Below, one piece after another: positions 58,176-64,000 of a DNA stretch of 64,000 nt. A model generated the notes under the pieces. It made no database searches. It worked only from the letters and a program-made list of their open reading frames with translations, and was not told the origin of the DNA. Source of the stretch: Bacillota bacterium (GTDB lineage Bacteria > Bacillota > Clostridia > Christensenellales > Christensenellaceae); NCBI GenBank assembly GCA_023393165.1, contig JAEWMJ010000010.1:23703-87702 (forward strand). The letters are read 5' to 3'. The translations under genes were made by a program, and so were the position numbers. Numbering within the stretch: the first letter of the stretch is position 1; the number at the start of each line of letters is the position of its first letter.

Positions 58176-58317
58176 TGTTATGCCTGCCTTGCCGACTGAC
58201 GTGAAAATTGCGCCGCCGCTTTGTTTGGTGGCAAGACTTGAAGCGGCAGGATTCGCATTAAAGCTTAGCGGCTCAAAACTACCGGTCTGCTTATTTATCA
58301 GCCGATAGGATTTATCG

Positions 58318-60807
58318 TTATTCCGCTTCTCTCAACCGCTCTACAATCGTTGCTCTGTTGATAGAACGGTATATTCTCTCCGGCGTTATTATACAAACCG
58401 CTATTATCACTATAATTGCTATTGCCACAGGGAGATATGGGTAGGTAAAAACCGCGTAGCTTACTTGTTGTTGAAACAGCTTAAAAATCCCGTATGTTAA
58501 CGCATTACCTGCCGATAAAACCAAAATCAGCGTTATTACGGCATATCCAAGCCCCTCGCATATCAACAGTTTTCTAATCTGCTTACGGCTCATGCCAATA
58601 GATTCAAGCGTCGCCAGTTCGCGCTTACGAACCATAATACTAACCGACATTACATTTACAAAATTGAGAATACCAATCAAAGCGATAACAAGCGCAATGC
58701 CGCCGCCAAGAACAAGTAATACCATTTTTGCGCTGTTCATTTCTTCCATTGATTCCATCTTTGACGTTAGCGATATTTCGGAATCCTTTCCCATGATTTG
58801 CTTTAACGCAATCAGGGCGTTTTGCTCATAATCGGCTGAAACATCAAGGTTGATTTTTGATACAAGCGGTTCACTAAACCATTCCCGCATTAAAGCGTTT
58901 GATATCAGCACGGTAGGCGCAAGACCGGAGCCAACGTCTTTATAACCAAAAGGAACGAAACCGCCAAGCGGTATATTAATTTTTTGGCTGCCGGTATTAC
59001 CGTTTTCGCTTCGATAAGACGGTGTAATAATCAACTCATGGACATTTGTAAACAAGCCGGGATTGTCGGTTGCTATTAATGCAAACTCTCCGCGTTGAAA
59101 AGCGCCAATATCAATAGGCTTATCAAGCGTGCTGCTCAATTTTGTTAGCATTTCACCGTCAACGCCGAGGACGAACCCGCGAAAGTTCTCATAAATATCT
59201 TTCTCGGTTAAATTGGCTATCTGCTCTTGCATGGGATTATTGGCAATGTATTCGCCAAAAGCGTCAGGCGAGTAATCAAGACTCATTTTTTCCCATGTCG
59301 TTACATGTAGAGCTTCAAATCCGGGCAGGGATTCCAGCTTTTCTATAAACGCTTTATCAAACTTTTGCGTCGGCAATGCGCTGTTTTCCAGCACAAAATC
59401 ACTTTCAAACGTGGCTTCAATGTATTTGGTTATATCCATACTGAAAACCAAGGTAGTAACCGTTAAAAATGTCGTTACGCCTAAAAACAGGCTGAGCAAT
59501 ACCACTCCCGCACGTTTTTTATCCCGGAAAATATTGCGGAAAGCCATTTTGTACGGTTTGCCGTACACGGACGAACGGGTATTTTTCGTTTTTACTTCCA
59601 CGCCCGTATATCTCTGCGCTTCTATGGGAGAGATACCCGCCGCTTTTTTAGCTGGCTTCGACGCGCCCAATATCGCCGTGAGCAAAGGAAAGACCACCGC
59701 GCCTAAATAGATGAACGGGGAGAAAGACACAACCGCTTCTGTGGAAACAGCCCCAAGCTCTGAAATAAAGAACGGAACGAACACTATCGAAAGCAATAAC
59801 GCGAGTATTATGCCAATCGGTATTCCAATTAAGCAAAGCCGCAAAATCTGTCCAACAACGATTCGCTTAATCTGTTTCGGCGTTGTTCCAAGCGTTTTAA
59901 GAAGCCCGTAAAAACGCACGTCGCGGGAAACGGAAATATATAGGACGTTGTAGATCAGCAGATACCCTGTAAAAATCAAGAATACCACTATGGCGCATAA
60001 GGCAATCAAAGCGGTTGTTGACTGTCCCGTATCAGTATCATAAGTTTCTGCCGCTACTACCGGCTGATTTTCGGATAAACCTAAATCGGACGCCAATGCG
60101 CCGCAATATTCCGAAACACGCGATTCATTATCGAACATCAGCGTTGCCGAACCATCTTTTTGGGCGCTTTTGCCGTATTTTTGCGATAGCTCCCGCGAAA
60201 CGAGTATCACGTCCGCGGTATTCATTGACTGAACAAAACCGTAGCTTGTAAACCATCCCGACAAACGGAAACTTTCGCTGATCAGCGCGTTTTTGTTTTC
60301 GCTGTCCGTATAGTAAGTAAGGGGGATTTCCATACCAATATAAGGAGTATCAATACCCAATCGTTTCAGTACCGCAAGAGAAACCATGATTTCATTTTCT
60401 TTTTCGGGATAGTTTCCCTCTATGTCCACATAGGCGGGGGAACGTAGTTCTTCCCATTCGGTTTTATCGAAATAGTACAAGGTCAGGCTGATTTTTCCCA
60501 TTTCCGGCGTATTCTTTACAAAACCGACGTTGTTGCCCGTACCAACTACTTTAACGTAATCCAAAGCATGAAGCTGCTCTATTTGCGAAGCGGTAGGGTG
60601 TCCGACTGCGGCGTGCGCCACAGTACCCGCAAAGCGTATTTGATTCATCTTCACAGATTCTACAAGGCTCATGCCTATGCTGAAAACAGACCCTATGAGC
60701 AAGGTTGTGAGTACAATGGCTGTGATTATAAAAAAGTTTCTCTTTTTATTGGATTTAAGGATTCTGCCTATAAGCCGCGTTATAACAGCGCCGTTGTTAT
60801 TTTTCAT
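58318..60807 (-). CDS. FtsX/MacB-type ABC transporter permease
   Basis: An 829-residue membrane protein with an N-terminal membrane segment (about 24-46), a large extracytoplasmic domain, a first FtsX core of three segments (about 258-385), a second extracytoplasmic domain and a C-terminal FtsX core (about 705-815). This is the layout of BceB/SalY/MacB-type exporters for antimicrobial peptides or lipoproteins. It is encoded two bases after its ATPase gene and with a two-component system, an arrangement usual in peptide-antibiotic resistance. Confidence 0.88.
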   Translation of the reverse strand: MKNNNGAVITRLIGRILKSNKKRNFFIITAIVLTTLLIGSVFSIGMSLVESVKMNQIRFAGTVAHAAVGHPTASQIEQLHALDYVKVVGTGNNVGFVKNTPEMGKISLTLYYFDKTEWEELRSPAYVDIEGNYPEKENEIMVSLAVLKRLGIDTPYIGMEIPLTYYTDSENKNALISESFRLSGWFTSYGFVQSMNTADVILVSRELSQKYGKSAQKDGSATLMFDNESRVSEYCGALASDLGLSENQPVVAAETYDTDTGQSTTALIALCAIVVFLIFTGYLLIYNVLYISVSRDVRFYGLLKTLGTTPKQIKRIVVGQILRLCLIGIPIGIILALLLSIVFVPFFISELGAVSTEAVVSFSPFIYLGAVVFPLLTAILGASKPAKKAAGISPIEAQRYTGVEVKTKNTRSSVYGKPYKMAFRNIFRDKKRAGVVLLSLFLGVTTFLTVTTLVFSMDITKYIEATFESDFVLENSALPTQKFDKAFIEKLESLPGFEALHVTTWEKMSLDYSPDAFGEYIANNPMQEQIANLTEKDIYENFRGFVLGVDGEMLTKLSSTLDKPIDIGAFQRGEFALIATDNPGLFTNVHELIITPSYRSENGNTGSQKINIPLGGFVPFGYKDVGSGLAPTVLISNALMREWFSEPLVSKINLDVSADYEQNALIALKQIMGKDSEISLTSKMESMEEMNSAKMVLLVLGGGIALVIALIGILNFVNVMSVSIMVRKRELATLESIGMSRKQIRKLLICEGLGYAVITLILVLSAGNALTYGIFKLFQQQVSYAVFTYPYLPVAIAIIVIIAVCIITPERIYRSINRATIVERLREAE

Positions 60808-60809
60808 TT

Positions 60810-61487
60810 TCAGCCACGTCCTTCCCGGACGATTTTACCGTCCTCTATATGGATAACGCGGTCGGCAAGCTGAGCGATTTGCTCGTTATGGGTAATCATC
60901 ATCATTGTTTGATGGAATTTCGTGGAGGTCATTTTCAGAACGCCCAAAACATCCTGACTGGTTTTGCTGTCCAAATTGCCGGTAGGCTCGTCCGCAAGTA
61001 AAATAGACGGTTTTGTTGCAATCGCGCGGGCAATCGCGACGCGCTGCTGCTGACCGCCGGAAAGCATGTTAGGCAGATTATTGCATTTCTCGCCAAGCCC
61101 CAACGTGTCAATGATTTCGTTTATAAACGTTTTATCTACCGTGTTGCCGTCCAGTTCAATCGGCAGCACGATATTTTCATAAACACTTAAAATTGGCACG
61201 AGATTGTAACTCTGGAACACAAATCCCACATTACGTCTGCGGAATATGGTAAGCTGCTCGTCCGACATTTTAGCAAGCTCGTGCCCGTCAACAATCACTT
61301 TCCCATCTGTCGGCTTGTCAAGACCTCCCAGCATATGCAGAAGCGTACTTTTGCCCGAGCCGGATATTCCGACAACCGCCACAAACTCTCCCGCTTCCAC
61401 AGCTATATCAACACCGTCAAGGGCGCGGACAATATTAGGTTCTTTTCCATAGTGTTTTTTAAGTCCCTGTGTTAATAAAACCGGCAT
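60810..61487 (-). CDS. MacB/LolD-type ABC transporter ATP-binding protein
   Basis: A 225-residue ATPase. Walker A is GISGSGKST near 41-49, the Q-loop VFQSYNLVP near 90, the signature MLSGGQQQR near 140 and Walker B ILLADEPTGNLDSKT near 160. It partners the FtsX-type permease just downstream. The palindromic repeat at 61507-61696 separates it from the histidine kinase gene. Confidence 0.93.
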   Translation of the reverse strand: MPVLLTQGLKKHYGKEPNIVRALDGVDIAVEAGEFVAVVGISGSGKSTLLHMLGGLDKPTDGKVIVDGHELAKMSDEQLTIFRRRNVGFVFQSYNLVPILSVYENIVLPIELDGNTVDKTFINEIIDTLGLGEKCNNLPNMLSGGQQQRVAIARAIATKPSILLADEPTGNLDSKTSQDVLGVLKMTSTKFHQTMMMITHNEQIAQLADRVIHIEDGKIVREGRG

Positions 61488-61506
61488 TTCTTCACTCTCC
61501 TTTCCT

Positions 61507-61696
61507 TAAGGTAAAGAGATTCGAACTCATGCGCCCAAAAGCTGCCGTTTGGGTCTGCGAGTTCAGAGGGGCGTAAGGCTTGGGAGTACAAGGCGCCGCG
61601 ATGAAGCCGTAGTGGAGCTACGGCAAAGCGCGGCAACGCAGTAATGCCGTGTCTTACGCCCCTCTGAACCGCATGGGTTCGACTCCCTTTACCTTA
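61507..61696. repeat. 190-bp palindromic repeat element, nested, with T-arm-like ends
   Basis: The ends TAAGGTAAAGAGATTCGAAC and the inverted right end starting TAAGGTAAAGGGAGTCGAAC match over about 27 bases with three differences, then both continue with CATGCG and TTCAGAGGGGCGTAAG. The left arm has an extra hairpin (CCCAAA/TTTGGG). The centre is TACAAGGC, the hairpin GCCGTAG-tgga-GCTACGGC and AACGCAGTA, the same design as at 5142. The ends contain GAGTTCGAATCTC and GGGTTCGACTCCC, which look like tRNA T-arms. Confidence 0.72.
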
Positions 61697-61745
61697 TGCT
61701 TTTATCATGGATTGCAATTCTTACAAGCTCCTAACAAATCAGTAT

Positions 61746-62663
61746 TTATTTCTTACAGTTTTGTAAGAACAACGAGAAGGTTGTATACTGTCCCAGCTTG
61801 GAATCCACAATGATATAACCGCCCTGTTTTTCAAAGATAAGCGACGCCAAATAAAGCCCAAGTCCGGCCCCATCCGCAGATTTAGCATTTTTACCCCGGT
61901 AAAAACGCTTAAAAATAGAGTTCCATTCGTCATGGGCAATACCGATACCATAATCCGTAATACTGACTTTTGTATAAAGGGGCAGGGATTCCAATGTAAT
62001 GTTGATTTCACCGTTTGGCTCGGAATATTTTACCGCATTTTCCAGAACGTTGACCATCGCCTCACATATCCATTTCCTATCGTGGAGCAGAGAGACATCC
62101 TCAAAATAAGCTGTATGAATGAATATGTTCTTTTGGGCCGCCGCTGCGTATACGTTACTTATGCTATCGGAAATGGTTTGCTTGATACTCGCGGGTACAG
62201 GGGACAATGCAATAGCGCCAACCTCCAGCCTTGACATTTTTACAAGGCTATCCATCATCCATTGCAGCTTTTCTGTCCCTGCTTTGATGCGTGACAAAAA
62301 CTCCTGCTGTTCGGCCGGGGTGATATTCCCCTCTAATAACAGGTCTGTATACATGGAAATGCCTGATAAGGGCGTTTTCATCTGATGGGACATATCCGAT
62401 ATAAAACTTTGAATGATTTCCTTTTCCCGCGTAGTTTGCGAAATGTCCGAATGGTTCATCCGAATGATTTTAATCGCTTTATGCGTCAGCTTAGAAAGCC
62501 GACTGTCTGCCGCCGATTCAAACGGAAGCTCCGTATCTTTTGCCAATACGCTGTCCAGTACCTTATCAATCGAATCAAAGGCTTTTCCAACATACCGATA
62601 GCTAGAAAAAATGGTCAGGGAACATATTGCAATAGAAACGATTATAACTGCCACAAGTTCCAT
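61746..62663 (-). CDS. Sensor histidine kinase of the ABC cassette
   Basis: A 305-residue kinase with one N-terminal membrane segment (residues 3-21) and almost no extracytoplasmic part. This suits an intramembrane-sensing kinase that listens to its cognate ABC transporter. The H box is FISDMSHQMKTPLSG near 86-100, the N box is NVLENAVKYS near 200, and DYGIGI and GAGLGLYL follow. The start at 62663 lies one base after the response regulator stop (TAAGATG) with GGGAGGGG upstream. Confidence 0.9.
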   Translation of the reverse strand: MELVAVIIVSIAICSLTIFSSYRYVGKAFDSIDKVLDSVLAKDTELPFESAADSRLSKLTHKAIKIIRMNHSDISQTTREKEIIQSFISDMSHQMKTPLSGISMYTDLLLEGNITPAEQQEFLSRIKAGTEKLQWMMDSLVKMSRLEVGAIALSPVPASIKQTISDSISNVYAAAAQKNIFIHTAYFEDVSLLHDRKWICEAMVNVLENAVKYSEPNGEINITLESLPLYTKVSITDYGIGIAHDEWNSIFKRFYRGKNAKSADGAGLGLYLASLIFEKQGGYIIVDSKLGQYTTFSLFLQNCKK

Positions 62664-62664
62664 C

Positions 62665-63348
62665 TTACGCCCCTCCCATCCATATATAGCCGATGCCATG
62701 GATTGTTTTAATTGTTTTTGGATTTTTAGGGTCGTTCTCCATCTTTGCGCGCAAACGGCTGATATTCACCGGCAGGGTGTTTTCATCCACGAAATTTCCC
62801 GTGTTGTCCCAAAGCGCGGAGAGGATTTGCTCTTTTGAAAGAACTTGTCCGGCATTTATCATGAAAAAAGAAAGCAGCTTGAATTCCGTAACACTGATTG
62901 GAATTTCTTCTTCACCGCAAAAAAACTTGCAAGTGTCCGTATCCAGTTTGTATTGGCCGGAACTGATGATATGTCGGCTTTCCGCTTCTGTGCGGCGTAA
63001 CAAGGCTTCTACCCTTGCCCGGAGGATGGAGAGCGAAAACGGCTTGGTAATATAATCGTCCGCACCTGCCAGCAAACCCGATACCTCGTCAGTTTCCAAA
63101 TCGCAAACCGTAAGCATAATAATTGGAACATTTGAATATGTCCTGATTTCTTTGCACAAGTCCATTCCATTACCGTCCGGCAGCCCCAAATCCAATATGA
63201 TAAGGTCAGCCTTGTGCTGCTCCATGAGCCGTTTCCCTTCTTTGACAGAGTTTGCCGAAACGGCTTGATAGCCGTCTTTCTCAAAAGTAAATGCAATACC
63301 ACGGTTTAAGTTTTCATCATCTTCCAATATTAAAATCGTTTTTTGCAT
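62665..63348 (-). CDS. OmpR-family response regulator of the ABC cassette
   Basis: A 227-residue regulator. The receiver has EDDEN near residue 9, the phosphorylated Asp in LIILDLGLPDGNG near 52 and K in ITKPFS near 101. The C-terminal winged helix ends TIHGIGYIW. The start at 63348 follows CGGAGGTG; a longer frame would overlap most of the HTH gene's end. It likely activates the downstream transporter genes. Confidence 0.92.
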   Translation of the reverse strand: MQKTILILEDDENLNRGIAFTFEKDGYQAVSANSVKEGKRLMEQHKADLIILDLGLPDGNGMDLCKEIRTYSNVPIIMLTVCDLETDEVSGLLAGADDYITKPFSLSILRARVEALLRRTEAESRHIISSGQYKLDTDTCKFFCGEEEIPISVTEFKLLSFFMINAGQVLSKEQILSALWDNTGNFVDENTLPVNISRLRAKMENDPKNPKTIKTIHGIGYIWMGGA

Positions 63349-63542
63349 TGCGCACCTCCGTTGTTTTCCTTGCTGCTCTGTTTCAAGCGCGGGTCCTGCG
63401 GTTTTGGAGCATCCTTGGGAATTGCCCAAACGCGGCTAAAACGAATCGCACCAATAATACGTCCCTGTTCACATAGCTGTTGTACCCGTCTGCTGGAAAC
63501 GCCCCATTCTTTAGCCGCTTGCTCAGTTGATATATAATCCAT
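63330..63542 (-). CDS. Excisionase-like helix-turn-helix protein
   Basis: A 70-residue protein with a MerR/Xis-type HTH at the N-terminus (DYISTEQAAKEWGVSSRRVQQLCEQGRI) followed by a basic tail. The start at 63542 follows AAGGAAGG by six bases; an ATG two codons upstream is too close. It overlaps the response regulator start by 19 bases, so it is the first gene of the cassette. Such proteins are common in mobile elements of gut Firmicutes. Confidence 0.78.
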   Translation of the reverse strand: MDYISTEQAAKEWGVSSRRVQQLCEQGRIIGAIRFSRVWAIPKDAPKPQDPRLKQSSKENNGGAQCKKRF

Positions 63543-63919
63543 GTTCATCCTTCCTTTTCATTTATGATGCTGGTGAAGCTGTACCATTAACCAGCTATAA
63601 TTATATGCGTTTAAACGAATAGAAACAAGTAAGGTAATATGTTCATGCTGATTGGTGTTCTGGCTGGATTTAAACGTTGGTAACATGCCGGCGCAAAACG
63701 GCAAGCTGCGCCATGTGGTACAACCTTGCTTTTTTGCTTCAATTTCCCTGCGGTCAATTTTGGAAAAACTGCTTGTTGGGGAAGGCTCCCCAATCCCCAC
63801 GGAACGCCCCGTTCGGGAGCGGTTGCATGTCCTGCGGGGGGATTTCGCTTCGCATAAAAAAAAGAAGGGGTTGACCGAGGCCACTGAAAAAGTGGGACTC
63901 TAAGCTTCAAGACTGGAAA
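63543..63919. other. Non-coding or degraded stretch, probably of mobile-element origin
   Basis: No gene with a ribosome site or recognisable product was found. Open frames exist on both strands but show no protein-like composition, and starts such as TTG at 63652 lack support. The DNA looks like sequences I associate with Clostridial mobile elements, but I cannot confirm this. Confidence 0.35.
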
Positions 63920-63960
63920 GAGCTGAAATTACGAAGAAAAAGTAATTTCGGCTCTTTTTT
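63920..63960 (+). terminator. Strong intrinsic terminator near the right edge
   Basis: A 13-bp stem GAGCTGAAATTAC/GTAATTTCGGCTC followed by TTTTTT. Its gene upstream on the plus strand was not identified. Confidence 0.88.
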
Positions 63961-63996
63961 GATATAATTACAGTAATAACATAAGGGGTAAAAAAA

Positions 63997-64000
63997 TGAT
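63997..64000 (+). CDS. Start of a gene cut off by the window edge
   Basis: ATAAGGGG lies eight bases before an ATG at 63997, with TATAAT at 63963-63968. Only the first codon is visible, so nothing can be said about the product. Confidence 0.45.

Noticed and set aside
61507..61696. tRNA gene suggested by T-arm-like GGGTTCGACTCCC
   Set aside because: No D-arm, anticodon arm or CCA end fits. The motif occurs mirrored at both ends, as expected from the palindrome itself.
63558..63910. Minus-strand frames of 99-108 codons near the right edge
   Set aside because: No ribosome site, no domain, and Pro/Arg/Ser-rich composition typical of shadow frames. A link to mobile-element DNA is only an impression.
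1..64000. CRISPR array or tandem direct-repeat array
   Set aside because: No regularly spaced direct repeats with unique spacers were seen; the repeats found are dispersed palindromes.

Overview
The window looks like chromosome from a strictly anaerobic, moderate-GC member of the Bacillota, class Clostridia. The pointers are strong Shine-Dalgarno sites with frequent TTG/GTG starts, a type III glutamine synthetase, an Amt transporter fused to PII, an ANTAR RNA-binding regulator, a CooT/ECF nickel module, CsoR copper control and a CD1871A-type CXXC protein. No rRNA, tRNA or CRISPR array was seen. Nothing allows a species call.

Layout. 1-8.2 kb: a minus-strand sugar or polyol catabolic operon (small membrane protein, LacI regulator, FGGY kinase, class II aldolase-like protein, D-psicose/tagatose 3-epimerase-like protein, cupin isomerase-like protein, Zn dehydrogenase, sugar ABC ATPase). 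8.4-13.4 kb: thioredoxin, AGCS amino-acid carrier, an acyl-adenylating ligase overlapping an acyl carrier protein, and a second TIM-barrel epimerase. 13.4-21.6 kb: a 50-aa Cys-rich protein, a nested palindromic repeat, a radical SAM/SPASM-like protein, a double GT2 glycosyltransferase, a DUF3784-like membrane protein, a Pit phosphate transporter with its DUF47 partner, and a 55-aa Phe/Gly-repeat protein. 21.7-25.1 kb: nickel/cobalt module. 25.3-30.5 kb: NadA, TcdA, RidA and the copA-csoR copper operon. 30.7-36.1 kb: DNA glycosylase, a MarR/cytidylate-kinase-like/MATE operon with a clear promoter-operator, and assorted enzymes. 36.1-43.1 kb: a nitrogen block with ANTAR-pyrG divergent from glnN and amt-PII, the last two preceded by leader terminators. 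43.1-45.6 kb: an accessory patch with an orphan VTC-domain protein, a candidate structured RNA, a broken RAYT transposase and a duplicated-domain small protein. 45.7-49.7 kb: two-component system and PadR operon. 49.9-55.1 kb: redox block (Fe-S membrane protein, CXXC peptide, TlpA lipoprotein, FetAB-like ABC, Crp/Fnr regulator, ferredoxin, thioredoxin-reductase-like protein). 55.3-57.6 kb: chemoreceptor. 57.9-64 kb: IS200 remnant, then an HTH/two-component/FtsX-type ABC cassette that looks mobile.

The most notable observations are the leader-RNA logic of the nitrogen block, the Phe-Gly mini-protein at 21440, a densely folded unassigned region at 44.3-44.57 kb, the CopA-CopZ fusion with an internal ribosome site, and several nested palindromic repeats that share a core. 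Protein family calls come from motif recognition by eye, and no database search was run.
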